Positions 46,834-56,733 of a DNA stretch of 64,000 nt are shown here, in pieces. Made by a program: the position numbers and the translations under genes. Within the stretch, counting starts at the first letter, position 1; each line of letters starts with the position of its first letter. This DNA is from Paracoccaceae bacterium (GTDB taxonomy: Bacteria; Pseudomonadota; Alphaproteobacteria; Rhodobacterales; Rhodobacteraceae): positions 929,117 to 993,116 of the forward strand of contig JAHRYM010000001.1 in the NCBI GenBank assembly GCA_020622085.1, in the 5' to 3' direction. Under the pieces are notes generated by a model. It saw nothing but the letters and a program-made list of their open reading frames with translations, made no database searches and was not told where the DNA came from.

Positions 46834-47469
46834 TCATGCCCGCCGCCGGCGCAGCGCAAGGGCGCCGGCGCCGCCCAGCACGAAGGCCAGCAGCCCGCCC
46901 GTCGCCGGAAGCGGCACCGGGGCGGGGGCGATCTGGTCGAGCGTGATGTCGTGCAGGTCGAAATGCCCGCAGGGCGCGTCGCAGAACCCGCTGTTTACCG
47001 GATAGCCCAACACGACCTCAAGCCGGTCGATCCCCGAAAACCCCGCGCCGAGCAGGATCGACTGTAGCGTTCCGCTTTCATCTTCAAGGATATAGCCGGC
47101 GCTGCCGACCAGCGCGCCGCCCAGAAAACCCGAAACGAACAGGTTGTTCGTCAGCGGCTCGCGTTCACCCCGGAAATTGTATCCAAGCGAGGTCAGGTTG
47201 AAGCCCCTCGCATTGAAAAGACCGCCGGTCACGAAGCGCAGCGTCGATGCAAAGCCGGTGCCGGAATCATCGACATGCAGCGCACCGGGTGCCGTAAACC
47301 AGGCCAATGTGCCATCAAGACCGCTGGCCGTGATCCCGTTCTCGGTATAGCCCGACAGCATCGCGCCTTCATCGGGCAGGCTGTCGAAGGTCATGGTCGC
47401 TGCAAGGCCCGGCATGGCGATGAAGGCCATCATGGTTGCCGTTGCGATCGTTCCTGGATCCGTCATCAT
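46834..47469 (-). CDS. VPLPA-CTERM sorting-domain protein, exported
   Basis: The 211-residue surface protein has an N-terminal export signal and a beta-rich middle. The C-terminal sorting signal has the motif VPLPA, a hydrophobic span and an Arg cluster (RRRRA). This is the PEP-CTERM-like tag processed by exosortase in Rhodobacterales. Two Cys residues (FCDAPCG) could form a disulfide. The cognate exosortase is not in this window. Confidence 0.85.
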   Translation of the reverse strand: MMTDPGTIATATMMAFIAMPGLAATMTFDSLPDEGAMLSGYTENGITASGLDGTLAWFTAPGALHVDDSGTGFASTLRFVTGGLFNARGFNLTSLGYNFRGEREPLTNNLFVSGFLGGALVGSAGYILEDESGTLQSILLGAGFSGIDRLEVVLGYPVNSGFCDAPCGHFDLHDITLDQIAPAPVPLPATGGLLAFVLGGAGALALRRRRA

Positions 47470-47689
47470 GGTCGCACCCCCGCTTTTGCCCTGGTTTCAA
47501 CTGACTCGAGTTCCATCGGTTCCGGTCTTCAGGGAAACAGGCTCGGCCACGAATTACGTTTGGTCAACGCGAGGTTGAATCCGGCCCGGATTTTCGGCGA
47601 CTTCCCGCGTGATCGCGCGCGGGGCGGGACAGTTTCCGCCGATGCGCTTTCGCTTGCCAGTGCGGGGCGGGGCGCATAGGCAGACAAGC

Positions 47690-48502
47690 ATGAGAATCCT
47701 GTATCTGGGCGATGTGGTCGGACGGTCGGGGCGCGCGGCGATTGCAGCGCGGCTTCCCGGCTTGCGCGCCGACTGGGGGTTGGATTTCGTCGTGGTGAAT
47801 GGTGAAAACGCCACCGCCGGCGCGGGGCTTTCGGCGGAACACGCCAAGGGCCTGCTGTCGGCCGGTGCCGATGTCGTGACGCTGGGCGACCATGCCTTCG
47901 ACCAGAAGGAAATGCTGTCCTATATCGAGACCGAGGCACGGATCATCCGGCCGCTCAATTTTGCGCGCACCGCGCCGGGGCGGGGGGCGCGGGTCTATGA
48001 CGCGCCAGGGGGCCGCAAGGTGCTGGTGGCGCAGGTGCTGGGACAGGTCTTCATGAAGCGCCCCTTCGACGATCCGTTCTCGACCATCGACGCGGTGCTG
48101 CGCAGCCATCCGCTGGGCGGCATGGTGCAGGCCAGCATCATCGACGTGCACTGCGAGGCCACCAGCGAGAAGATGGGCCTTGGCCATTGGTGCGACGGAC
48201 GGGCGAGCCTTGTCGTGGGCACCCACACCCATGTGCCCACCGCCGATGCGATGATCCTGCAAGGCGGCACCGCCTATCAGTCGGATGCCGGCATGTGCGG
48301 CGACTATGACAGCGTGATCGGCATGGACAAACTTGAACCCATGCGCCGCTTCGTCACCGGCATGGTCAAGGACCGGTTCCAGCCGGCTGAAGGCGAGGCC
48401 ACGCTTTCAGGCGTCTATGTGGAATCCGACGACCGCACCGGCAAGGCCACGCGCATTCGCATGGTCCGGGTCGGCGGCCGGCTGGAAGGTGCGGCGCCTT
48501 GA
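47690..48502 (+). CDS. TIGR00282 (YmdB-like) metallophosphoesterase
   Basis: The 270-residue dinuclear metal phosphodiesterase is related to YmdB, a 2',3'-cyclic-nucleotide phosphodiesterase in Bacillus. The motifs are YLGDVVGRSGR, VVNGENATAG, TLGDHAFDQKE and VVGTHTHVPTAD, together giving the metal ligands. The Met at 47690 is where family homology begins. The next gene starts four bases before its stop. Confidence 0.92.
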   Translation: MRILYLGDVVGRSGRAAIAARLPGLRADWGLDFVVVNGENATAGAGLSAEHAKGLLSAGADVVTLGDHAFDQKEMLSYIETEARIIRPLNFARTAPGRGARVYDAPGGRKVLVAQVLGQVFMKRPFDDPFSTIDAVLRSHPLGGMVQASIIDVHCEATSEKMGLGHWCDGRASLVVGTHTHVPTADAMILQGGTAYQSDAGMCGDYDSVIGMDKLEPMRRFVTGMVKDRFQPAEGEATLSGVYVESDDRTGKATRIRMVRVGGRLEGAAP

Positions 48503-49398
48503 CCACCGAACGCCTGCGCCTGATCGGCATTCTGGTCCTGCTAGGCGTCGGATGGGGCGCCACGCAACCCCTGAGTAAGATCGTCGTCGAAGGCGGCACC
48601 GGCCATTATGCCCTGATCTTCTGGCAGGCCTGCATATCGGCGCTGTTCCTGGGCGGGGTGCTGGTGCTGCGGCGCAAGCCCGTTCCCCTGACGGCTGACA
48701 TCCTCAAATTTGCACTGGTCGTGGCCTGCCTCGGGACGGTCGTTCCGGGCTACACCTTCTATCGCTCGATCGCGCATCTGCCATCCGGGGTCATGTCGCT
48801 GATCATCGCCGCGGTGCCGATGCTGGCCCTGCCGATGGCGGTGGTGCTGGGCCGCGACCGGCTGACGCCCGCGCGCCTGGCGGGCCTGGTTTTGGGGCTT
48901 TGCGGCGTGGCGCTGATTGCGCTCCCGGACTCCGGCCTGCCGGACCGGGCGATGGTGGCGTGGCTGCCGCTCGCGATGGTCGGGCCCTTGTGCTACGCGC
49001 TCGAGGCGAATTACGTCGCTCTGCACAACGACCTGAAGGCCGATGCGATGCAGGCGATGTTCCTGGCAAGCCTTCTTGCCGCGCTTCTGGCGCTGCCGCT
49101 GGTGCTTTGGTCGGGCCAGTGGGTCGATCCGGTGGCAACCTGGAACTGGCGCTACGGCGTCTTCATCCTGACATCCGCGCTCAATGCAGTGCTTTATGTC
49201 GCCTATGTCTGGCTCGCGGGGCGGGCGGGGGCGGTTTTTGCATCGCAGTCGTCCTACGTCATCACCGGCGCCGGCCTTGTCTGGGCGATCGTGCTTCTGG
49301 GCGAGCGTTTCAGCCTGTGGATATACTTGGCGCTGGCATTGCTGATGTGCGGGTTGTTCCTCGTTTCCCCGCGGCGCCAGCCAGGGCGCAGCCGGTGA
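48499..49398 (+). CDS. EamA/DMT-family transporter
   Basis: A 299-residue inner-membrane protein with ten predicted spans in two EamA repeats (IGILVLLGVGWGATQPLSKI at the start; SSYVITGAGLVWAIVLLGE in the second). Members export amino acids or other metabolites; the substrate is unknown. It overlaps the phosphoesterase gene by four bases. Confidence 0.9.
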   Translation: MTTERLRLIGILVLLGVGWGATQPLSKIVVEGGTGHYALIFWQACISALFLGGVLVLRRKPVPLTADILKFALVVACLGTVVPGYTFYRSIAHLPSGVMSLIIAAVPMLALPMAVVLGRDRLTPARLAGLVLGLCGVALIALPDSGLPDRAMVAWLPLAMVGPLCYALEANYVALHNDLKADAMQAMFLASLLAALLALPLVLWSGQWVDPVATWNWRYGVFILTSALNAVLYVAYVWLAGRAGAVFASQSSYVITGAGLVWAIVLLGERFSLWIYLALALLMCGLFLVSPRRQPGRSR

Positions 49399-49475
49399 CG
49401 TGGCGTAATATTGATCTACCGCACCTTGCGGGGATCATTTAATCGGGGGCGGGAAACGGCAATGCGGAGCGCCAC

Positions 49476-51254
49476 ATGATCGGACTGGAGATTCCCCTGG
49501 CGATGCAGCCCTTTGTCGCCCTGGGTATCGTTGCGATCATGTTCATCCTGTTCCTTCGCGAAACCATCCCGACCGAGGTCGTTGCCATGTGCGGCGCCGG
49601 GCTGATGCTGGTGCTCGGTTTCCTGCCCGCCAGCGGCATCAATGGCGTCCTGTCCAATTCGGCACCCTGGACCATCATCTTCATGTTCCTGATCATGGGG
49701 GCCATGCTCAGGACCGGTGCGCTTGAAGGCATGTCGCGTCTGGTCGAAACCCATGCCACCACCCATCCGCGCGCCACCGTGGCGGGGCTGTTCCTGTTTG
49801 TCGTCCTGGCTTCGGCCGTTATGAACAACACCCCCGTGGTGGCGGTGATGATTCCGGTCTTCATTCGGCTTGCACAACGGCTGAATGTCGCGCCCTCGCG
49901 GGTCCTGATGCCCCTGTCGTATTTCACGATCCTCGGGGGCATGATCACGCTGATCGGCACCTCGACCAACATCCTAGTGGACGGGGTCGTGCAGAAACAG
50001 GGTGGTGCGCCGTTCCCGATATTTGAAATCGCCCCGGTAGGCATCGCCATCACCATCACCGGCGGGATCTTCATGGCGCTTTTCGCCCGCCGGCTGGTGC
50101 CCGACCGGCAGTCGATGGGCAGCTTTCTGGCCGACCAGCGCAAGATCAAGTTCTTCACCGAAGTCGCCGTCCCGGAGGGCTCGAACCTGATCGGCCGCAA
50201 GGTGCTGGAGATCGAGTTGTTCAAGCCCGATGGCGTGCGGGTGATCGACGTGCTGCGAGGCGATGCCTCGCTGCGCCGCGATCTGGCGCCGGTGGAATTG
50301 CAGGCGGGCGACCGGGTGGTGCTGCGCACCGAAATGTCAGAGCTTCTGAACCTGCAAAGCCACAAGGACGTGCGCATGGTCGACAAGCTCAGCTCGGTCC
50401 AGACCGAGACGGTCGAGGTGCTGATCTCGCCGGGCTGCCGCCTGATCGGCCGGTCGCTGGGTGAATTGCGCCTGCGCCGCCGCTACGGTGTTTATGTCCT
50501 GGCCGCCCATCGCCGCGACCAGAACATCGGCCGCAAGCTTGATGACCTGATCGTTCATGTCGGCGACACGCTGCTTCTGGAAGGCACGGCCGAGGACATC
50601 CAGCGCCTGGCGGCCGAAGTGAACCTGGTCAATGTCAACAAACCCACGGAACGCGCCTTTCGCCGGGGCCGCATGCCGATCGCCATGATTGCGCTGCTGG
50701 CGGTGGTGGTCCTGTCGGCGATGGATGTGGCGCCGATCATGGTGCTGGCGATGCTGGCGGTCACGGTGCTGCTGGCGTCGCGCTGCATCGACCCGGACGA
50801 AGCCTTTGGCATGGTGGACGGGCGGCTGATCGCCATGATCTTCGCCATGCTGGCGGTGGGCGAGGGGCTGGACAATGCGGGCGCGGTCAAGCTGATCGTC
50901 GATGCGGTGGAACCCTTCCTGCGCGACCTGCCACCGGTGCTTGCGTTGGGGGCGGTCTATTTCATGGGGCTCGTGCTGACCGAGTTCCTGTCGAACAACG
51001 CGGTCGCGGTGATCTTCACGCCGATCGCCATGCAGCTTGCCGTCAGCCTCGGGCTTGATCCGCGGCCCTTTGCCGTGGCGGTGATGTTCTCGGCCACCGT
51101 GGCCTTCGCCACGCCGATCGGCTATCAGACCCACATGATGGTCTATGGGCCGGGCGGCTATCGGTTTACCGATTTCGTGCGCCTTGGGCTGCCGATGGAT
51201 CTGGTGACGGGGATCACCGCCGTCATTGCCATCGCCGTCTATTATGGGGTCTGA
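49476..51254 (+). CDS. SLC13-family permease with two TrkA-C domains
   Basis: The 592-residue protein has an N-terminal transport block of five to six spans. Two RCK/TrkA-C domains follow (about residues 205-290 and 300-385; FFTEVAVPEGSNLIGRKVLE and VLISPGCRLIGRSLGELRLR), then a second membrane block with TEFLSNNAVAVIFTPIA. This domain order is typical of SLC13/DASS-like anion permeases, including sulfate transporters. Substrate not assignable. Confidence 0.9.
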   Translation: MIGLEIPLAMQPFVALGIVAIMFILFLRETIPTEVVAMCGAGLMLVLGFLPASGINGVLSNSAPWTIIFMFLIMGAMLRTGALEGMSRLVETHATTHPRATVAGLFLFVVLASAVMNNTPVVAVMIPVFIRLAQRLNVAPSRVLMPLSYFTILGGMITLIGTSTNILVDGVVQKQGGAPFPIFEIAPVGIAITITGGIFMALFARRLVPDRQSMGSFLADQRKIKFFTEVAVPEGSNLIGRKVLEIELFKPDGVRVIDVLRGDASLRRDLAPVELQAGDRVVLRTEMSELLNLQSHKDVRMVDKLSSVQTETVEVLISPGCRLIGRSLGELRLRRRYGVYVLAAHRRDQNIGRKLDDLIVHVGDTLLLEGTAEDIQRLAAEVNLVNVNKPTERAFRRGRMPIAMIALLAVVVLSAMDVAPIMVLAMLAVTVLLASRCIDPDEAFGMVDGRLIAMIFAMLAVGEGLDNAGAVKLIVDAVEPFLRDLPPVLALGAVYFMGLVLTEFLSNNAVAVIFTPIAMQLAVSLGLDPRPFAVAVMFSATVAFATPIGYQTHMMVYGPGGYRFTDFVRLGLPMDLVTGITAVIAIAVYYGV

Positions 51255-51255
51255 A

Positions 51256-51603
51256 ATGAATCGATTTGCCCTGATCTGCCTGGCGCTTGTGTCCGCCTGC
51301 GCGCAGCCGCCCGCAGCGGCCTTTCCGCAGGCTGCAACGCTTGCCAGCGGTGGCGCGACGGGCGACCGGCTTGCGGTGCGCTTTTCCGATGGTGCGACCT
51401 GCCGCGCGATTGTTCCGCCCACGGGCGGAGAGGGCGTCTTTGACGCCTGCCCGCAGGCGCAGGGCTATGCCGTCGACGTGCGGCACCGCAACCTGCTCGA
51501 GCCGGTCTTCGGCGCCGCCGTCACGCCCTATGCGACCGTGACGCTGACCGCCGCATCGGGCCGCGTCACCACCTTTGATCTGCCCACGGGCGACGGGCGC
51601 TGA
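51256..51603 (+). CDS. Small predicted lipoprotein
   Basis: The 115-residue product has a lipoprotein signal with lipobox LVSAC (Cys15). The remaining part is a beta-rich domain with two further Cys. It begins one base after the permease stop. No named family; it may be an envelope protein specific to Rhodobacteraceae. Confidence 0.65.
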   Translation: MNRFALICLALVSACAQPPAAAFPQAATLASGGATGDRLAVRFSDGATCRAIVPPTGGEGVFDACPQAQGYAVDVRHRNLLEPVFGAAVTPYATVTLTAASGRVTTFDLPTGDGR

Positions 51604-51697
51604 GCCTGTTGAACGGTGGTCTTTCCGCCCGCTTGCGGCGGGACACGCCGCTGACATATAGAGACGCGAAACCTTTCAAGACCTGACGGAGACCTCA

Positions 51698-52438
51698 ATG
51701 GCTGGCCATTCCAAATGGGCAAACATCCAGCACCGCAAAGGGCGGCAGGATGCCGCACGATCGAAACTGTTTTCCAAGCTGGCGAAGGAAATCACCGTCG
51801 CCGCCAAGATGGGCGACCCCGACCCCGACAAGAACCCGCGCCTGCGTCTGGCGGTGAAGGCCGCCAAGGCCGTGTCCTGCCCCAAGGACGTGATCGACCG
51901 CGCGATCAAGAAATCGCTGGGCGGCGACGCCGAAAGCTATACCGAGATCCGCTACGAAGGCTACGGCGTCAACGGCATCGCCGTGATCGTCGAGTCGATG
52001 ACCGACAACGTGAACCGCACGGCGTCCAACGTCCGCAGCTACTTCGCCAAATGCGGCGGCAACCTGGGCCAGACCGGCTCGGTCAGCCACGGCTTCGACC
52101 GCGTGGGCGAGATTTCCTATCCCGCCTCGGTCGGATCGGCCGACGACGTGATGATGGCCGCGCTGGAAGCGGGCGCGGATGACGTCGAGTCGGATGAGGA
52201 AGGCCACTGGATCTACACCTCGGTCGAGAACCTGAACGACGTGTCGGACGCGCTGGAAAAGACGCTGGGGGAATCGACGGAATCCAAGTTGATCTGGAAA
52301 CCGCAGACCCTGACCGAAGTCGATCTGGAAACCGCGCAGAAGCTGATGCGGCTCGTGGACATGCTGGAAGACGACGACGACGTGCAGACGGTGACGCACA
52401 ACTTCGACATCCCCGAAGAGGTCGCGGCGCAGCTCTGA
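51698..52438 (+). CDS. yebC: YebC/PmpR-family translation/transcription factor
   Basis: A 246-residue, highly conserved protein: [19 protein letters not shown] at the start, [16 protein letters not shown], and [20 protein letters not shown]. The family was long annotated as transcriptional; recent work links it to rescuing ribosomes at proline stretches. It is followed by a rho-independent terminator. Confidence 0.96.
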   Translation: MAGHSKWANIQHRKGRQDAARSKLFSKLAKEITVAAKMGDPDPDKNPRLRLAVKAAKAVSCPKDVIDRAIKKSLGGDAESYTEIRYEGYGVNGIAVIVESMTDNVNRTASNVRSYFAKCGGNLGQTGSVSHGFDRVGEISYPASVGSADDVMMAALEAGADDVESDEEGHWIYTSVENLNDVSDALEKTLGESTESKLIWKPQTLTEVDLETAQKLMRLVDMLEDDDDVQTVTHNFDIPEEVAAQL

Positions 52439-52459
52439 CCGCCGGGCAAGGCAAACGAT

Positions 52460-52490
52460 ACGGCCCTCGCGGCGATGCGGGGGCCGTTTT
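52460..52490. terminator. Rho-independent terminator between yebC and argP
   Basis: ACGGCCC (52460-52466) pairs with GGGCCGT (52481-52487), followed by TTTT. It serves yebC on the plus strand; its end touches the argP stop codon. Confidence 0.8.
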
Positions 52491-53365
52491 CATTTCACCG
52501 CGCGCAAGACCTTCGCCGCCCGTCGCTGCAACGCCGTTGTCACCGCCCCAAGCGGCGCGATGCGGCTTGCCTGCCAGTAAAGCGCCACATCGAGCGGCGT
52601 TCCGGGCACGAGTTCAACGAGCCGCCCCGCCGCCAGATGGCCGGCAATCAGCGTGTCCGGGTTCATGCCCCAGCCAAGGCCCAGAAGCGCGCCGTCGACG
52701 AAGCTCTGGCTCGATGCGATCCAGTGCGTGGGGAAGGGCATGCGCCGCCCCAGAACCTCCGCCACCCAGTCGGCTTGCAGCCGGTCCTTCAGGTTGAAGG
52801 TCATGGCAGGGGCCTGCCCGATGGTTTCGGCTGACACGCCTTGCGAAAACCAGCGCGCGACATAGGCCGGGCTGGCTGTCGCCAGGTAGCGCATCACCCC
52901 CAGCGGATGGATGTCACAACCCTGCACGGGCGCGCCATGCGAGGTGATGGCCCCCAGCACGTCGCCGCGCCGCAGCCAGTCGAGCGAATGATCCTGATCG
53001 TCGATCACGATGTCGAAGGTCACGCCTTCGACCGACGCCAGCGCCGGCAGCACCCAGGCCGCAAGGCTGTCGGCCGTGACTGCAATCCGCAGCGTCGGGC
53101 GCGGCGCGTCCTTGGGGCGCAGGTCGGCCAGCGCCTCGCGTTCCATCAATGCCACGGCTTCCGCGTGACGGACCAGCCGCAATGCGGAAGCCGTGGCCGT
53201 GCAGGGCTGGCCGCGCAGGATCAGGATGGCGCCCAGCCGGTCCTCCAGCGCGCGGATCCGCTGCGATACGGCCGATGGCGTCACATTGAGCGACGCCGCC
53301 GCGCGATCGAAGGATCCGTGGCGGTGGACGGCGACAAGGGCGGCAAGCTGGCCTGGGTCAATCAT
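52490..53365 (-). CDS. argP: LysR-family regulator ArgP
   Basis: The 291-residue regulator has the helix-turn-helix SFDRAAASLNVTPSAVSQRI (about residues 18-37) and the ArgP-type effector domain. ArgP senses lysine/arginine and controls argO. The exporter gene lies divergently, 123 bases away, the standard argP-argO pairing, which supports the name. Confidence 0.9.
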   Translation of the reverse strand: MIDPGQLAALVAVHRHGSFDRAAASLNVTPSAVSQRIRALEDRLGAILILRGQPCTATASALRLVRHAEAVALMEREALADLRPKDAPRPTLRIAVTADSLAAWVLPALASVEGVTFDIVIDDQDHSLDWLRRGDVLGAITSHGAPVQGCDIHPLGVMRYLATASPAYVARWFSQGVSAETIGQAPAMTFNLKDRLQADWVAEVLGRRMPFPTHWIASSQSFVDGALLGLGWGMNPDTLIAGHLAAGRLVELVPGTPLDVALYWQASRIAPLGAVTTALQRRAAKVLRAVK

Positions 53366-53488
53366 CTGGATCCTCCGTGGTTCAAGATTAGAGCAACTTA
53401 ATTCAGGATAGAAACATTAAGTGGTGTTGATGGTGACAGCGCGTTATCCCGGCCGGGATGCAATGCGGATCGCCGGAAAGGGATTATC

Positions 53489-54091
53489 ATGCTTGATGCA
53501 GCACTTTCGGGGTTCCTGATCTCCTTCGGGTTGATTGCGGCCATCGGCGCGCAGAATGCCTTCGTGCTGCGCCAGGGCTTGCGGCGCGAACATGTGCTGG
53601 TGGTGGTGCTGTTCTGCGCGCTCTCGGATGCGGCGTTGATCACCGCCGGGGTTTCGGGCTTTGCGCTGGCCGCCGACACGCTTCCCAAGGTGCAGAGCTG
53701 GCTGATCTGGGGCGGCATTGCCTTTCTGGTCTGGTTCGGCTTCAAGTCCTTCCGTTCGGCCTGGGTTGGTGGTGCGGGGCTTGCCGCCGCCTCGGGTGGC
53801 GCGGCGCCGCTGGGGGGCATCCTTCTCGCTCTGGCCGCGATCACCTGGCTCAACCCGCATGTCTATCTGGATACGGTGGTGTTTCTCGGCTCGATCTCGA
53901 CCCGCTATCCGGGGCGCGAGATGGCCTTTGCCCTTGGGGCCGCTACCGCCTCGCTGACTTTCTTCACGACGCTGGGTTTCGGCGCGCGGCTGCTGGCGCC
54001 GCTTTTCGCCCGGCCCCGCGCCTGGCAGGCGCTGGACGTGGGCGTGGGCATCACCATGTGGTCGATTGCGGCGTCGCTCATTCCGCACTGA
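53489..54091 (+). CDS. LysE/ArgO-type amino-acid exporter
   Basis: The 200-residue, six-span membrane protein starts FLISFGLIAAIGAQNAFVLRQG, the LysE/ArgO signature, with TWLNPHVYLDTVVFLG in the second half. It exports arginine and/or lysine. Divergent argP is its likely activator. Confidence 0.92.
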   Translation: MLDAALSGFLISFGLIAAIGAQNAFVLRQGLRREHVLVVVLFCALSDAALITAGVSGFALAADTLPKVQSWLIWGGIAFLVWFGFKSFRSAWVGGAGLAAASGGAAPLGGILLALAAITWLNPHVYLDTVVFLGSISTRYPGREMAFALGAATASLTFFTTLGFGARLLAPLFARPRAWQALDVGVGITMWSIAASLIPH

Positions 54092-54119
54092 TGCCTTGCG
54101 GGACGGGGCCGGATCGGTC

Positions 54120-55034
54120 ATGTCCCGTCGGATGATACAGCCCCAGATGAACCCCGGCGCCGGCGTGGCGTGGATGCTCCTGAGCGGGCTTTGCTTCGTC
54201 GGGGTGACGGCAATCATCCGTTACCTCGGCCCCGCGTTGCCGGCGGCCGAAGGGGCGTTCATCCGCTTCGGAATCGGCACGATCTTTCTTTTGCCGGCGC
54301 TCAGACCCCTTTGGCGAGGGGGCCTGCCCGAAGGCACGGCGAGGCTGTTCATCGGGCGGGGTGCGCTCCATAGCGTCGCCACCGCGCTCTGGTTCTATGC
54401 CATGGCGCGGCTGCCCGTGGCCGAGGTGACGGCCATCGGCTATCTGAACCCGATCGTCGTCACAATCGGCGCGGCGCTTGTCTTTGGCGAACGGCTGGCG
54501 GCGCGCCGGATCATCGCCATCGCGCTTGCCCTGGTGGGGGCCCTGGTCATCCTGCGCCCGGGCCTGCGCGAAGTCACCTCGGGCCATCTGGCGCAGCTTG
54601 GGGCGGCGACCTTCTTCGGGCTGGCCTACCTGATCGCCAAGGAACTGTCGCGCCATGCGCCCGCCGGCTTCATCGTGGCGATGATGTCGCTCAGCGTGGC
54701 CACAGGCCTTGCGCCCATGGCGGCGCTGGTCTGGGTGACGCCGACGCTGACGCAGGTGCTGTGGCTGGCGCTGGTCGCGGTCTTTGCCACGGCGGGGCAT
54801 TATTCGATGACCCGGGCCTTTGCCGCCGCGCCGCTGACGGTGACGCAGCCGGTGGTGTTCCTGCAACTGGTCTGGGCGACAATCCTTGGGGCCGTCGCCT
54901 TCCACGAATCCGTCGATCCCTTTGTCCTGCTGGGCGGGGCCATGATCATTGCCGCGATCAGTTACATCACGTGGCGCGAGGCGCGGCTGAAGCAGGGGGT
55001 GACACCGCCCGCGACGACCGGTCAGGCCGCGTAG
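54120..55034 (+). CDS. EamA/DMT-family transporter
   Basis: A 304-residue, ten-span transporter with two EamA repeats (MLLSGLCFVGVTAIIRYLG and AAATFFGLAYLIAKEL). Substrate unknown. The ATG at 54120 was preferred since upstream in-frame sequence is the shadow of argO. Its tail overlaps the convergent aldolase gene by 13 bases. Confidence 0.88.
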   Translation: MSRRMIQPQMNPGAGVAWMLLSGLCFVGVTAIIRYLGPALPAAEGAFIRFGIGTIFLLPALRPLWRGGLPEGTARLFIGRGALHSVATALWFYAMARLPVAEVTAIGYLNPIVVTIGAALVFGERLAARRIIAIALALVGALVILRPGLREVTSGHLAQLGAATFFGLAYLIAKELSRHAPAGFIVAMMSLSVATGLAPMAALVWVTPTLTQVLWLALVAVFATAGHYSMTRAFAAAPLTVTQPVVFLQLVWATILGAVAFHESVDPFVLLGGAMIIAAISYITWREARLKQGVTPPATTGQAA

Positions 55035-55774
55035 TCCGAACCTTCGTCATCAAGGATCGCGCGCAGGTCGCGCAGGAATTGCGGCGCGGTCGAAGGGTAG
55101 TCTTCCCATTCCCGCGCCGTCTTTTCGGCGACATCGTCGGGCAGCTCCCGCAGCGGCCGGCCGGTCTGCAGCGCGCGGATATAGGTCTCGGCGGCGCGCT
55201 CGAAATAGTAAAGCCGGTTGAAGGTGTCGGCCACGCTGTCGCCGATCACCAGCACCCCGTGGTTGCCCATGATCATCGTCTTCACCTTGGGGTCCGACAG
55301 CAGCCGCGAACAGCGTTCGCCTTCGGATTCGAAAGCCATGCCGCCATAACTTTCATCGACGACATGGCGATTGAAGAACATGGCGCTGTTCTGGTCGATC
55401 GGGGGCAGGCGGCTGTCGGCAAGGCTTGCCAGGACCGTGGCGTGGATCGAATGCACATGCATGACGCAGCGCGCATGCGGGCAGTTGCGATGCAGCGCCC
55501 CGTGCAGCCCCCAGGCGGTCGGGTCGGGCGCATCGGGCCGCTTCAGCGTATCGGGATCGTTCGCGTCGATCAGCAGCAGGTCTGAACCACGGATGCGCGA
55601 GAAGTGCCGCGCGAAGGGGTTGATCAGGAACCGAGAGCCATCATCGTTCACCGCAAGGCTGAAGTGGTTTGCCACGGCCTCGTGCATGTCCATCCGCGCC
55701 GTCCAGCGAAAGGCGGCGGCCATGTCGGCCCGTTCGGACGTATGGCTCAGGTTCAGGCGGGATGACAGGTTCAT
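55022..55774 (-). CDS. Class II aldolase/adducin-family protein
   Basis: A 250-residue protein with the zinc-binding motif HVHSIHA and the later GNHGVLV of the L-fuculose-phosphate aldolase fold. Substrate unknown; the YYFERAAETY helix is typical of family members that act on small hydroxy acids or aldols. Its start overlaps the stop of the esterase gene (ATGA), so they form one operon. Confidence 0.87.
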   Translation of the reverse strand: MNLSSRLNLSHTSERADMAAAFRWTARMDMHEAVANHFSLAVNDDGSRFLINPFARHFSRIRGSDLLLIDANDPDTLKRPDAPDPTAWGLHGALHRNCPHARCVMHVHSIHATVLASLADSRLPPIDQNSAMFFNRHVVDESYGGMAFESEGERCSRLLSDPKVKTMIMGNHGVLVIGDSVADTFNRLYYFERAAETYIRALQTGRPLRELPDDVAEKTAREWEDYPSTAPQFLRDLRAILDDEGSDYAA

Positions 55775-56733
55775 GTCTCACTCCTTTGATTCATATCGGG
55801 TATTCTGTCTGGCGATACGCCCTGCGCCAGAGAGCCGATGGCCAGGATGACGCGGGCAAAAGCGGCACCTGCCCGGGGGTCGCGGTGCCGGGCGCGCAGG
55901 TGGCCATGGACGAGCCCGGCATCGGTCCGGGCCAGCGCCTTGCCGCCCGCAGCGATGATCCGCGCGGCATAATCCTGGGCGTCATCGGCCAGCGGGTCGC
56001 ATTCGGCGGCAATGGCGACCGTGGGCGGCAGGCTGCCGAAATCGGTATCCTCAAGCGGCGCCGTCGTCGGATCGCCCACCGGCTCCGCGCCCCCCGGATG
56101 GCGGATCGCGGCGTAGTATTCGACATCCGCGCGCGTCAGCATCGGCGCCCGGGCGTGGGTGATGTAGCTTCCGCGGCTGCGGTCGCCCCCCAGCACGGGA
56201 TAGATCAGCACCTGCCCCAGAACCTGCACCGCGCCGCCGCGCGACCGATGCGCAACCGCCGCCGCCAGATTGCCGCCCGCGCTGTCACCCGCCAGCAGGA
56301 TCGGACCCGGCATCCCGACCTCTTGTGCCACGGCCATCGCATCGTCGAAGGCGGCGGGGTGGGTGTGTTCGGGCGCCAGCCGGTAGTCGGCCGATACGAC
56401 GCCAAGGCCGGTTCCGGCGCAGATTTCCGCGCAGACATCGTCATGGCTGTCGAGACCGCCCACGACAAAACCGCCGCCGTGGAAATAGACCACTGTTGCT
56501 CTGCCCCGGGCCTTCGCGGGGGAATAGATCCGGCATGGAACGCCGGCAATCATTCTGTCTTCGACCGCAACCCCCGAGGGTCTGCCGTGGTGAAAGGCCC
56601 GGCACATCGCGTCATAAATTCCGCGCTGCCGCTCGATCGGACAGGTTGCGGTTTCGGGCGGATACCAGCTTTCGGTTTCGTGGATGAAGGCCCATGTCTC
56701 GGCGCCGATCAGGCGGGCATAGTCGGGTGGCAT
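55771..56733 (-). CDS. Alpha/beta hydrolase (HSL-type esterase)
   Basis: A 320-residue hydrolase of the hormone-sensitive-lipase branch: oxyanion-hole motif FHGGGFVVGG, nucleophile elbow GDSAGGN, then ECDPLADDA with the catalytic Asp and the distal His in LVHGHLR. It probably cleaves small carboxyl esters or amides. First gene of a leftward pair with the aldolase. The start precedes MPPDYARLIG, where family similarity begins. Confidence 0.88.
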   Translation of the reverse strand: MPPDYARLIGAETWAFIHETESWYPPETATCPIERQRGIYDAMCRAFHHGRPSGVAVEDRMIAGVPCRIYSPAKARGRATVVYFHGGGFVVGGLDSHDDVCAEICAGTGLGVVSADYRLAPEHTHPAAFDDAMAVAQEVGMPGPILLAGDSAGGNLAAAVAHRSRGGAVQVLGQVLIYPVLGGDRSRGSYITHARAPMLTRADVEYYAAIRHPGGAEPVGDPTTAPLEDTDFGSLPPTVAIAAECDPLADDAQDYAARIIAAGGKALARTDAGLVHGHLRARHRDPRAGAAFARVILAIGSLAQGVSPDRIPDMNQRSET

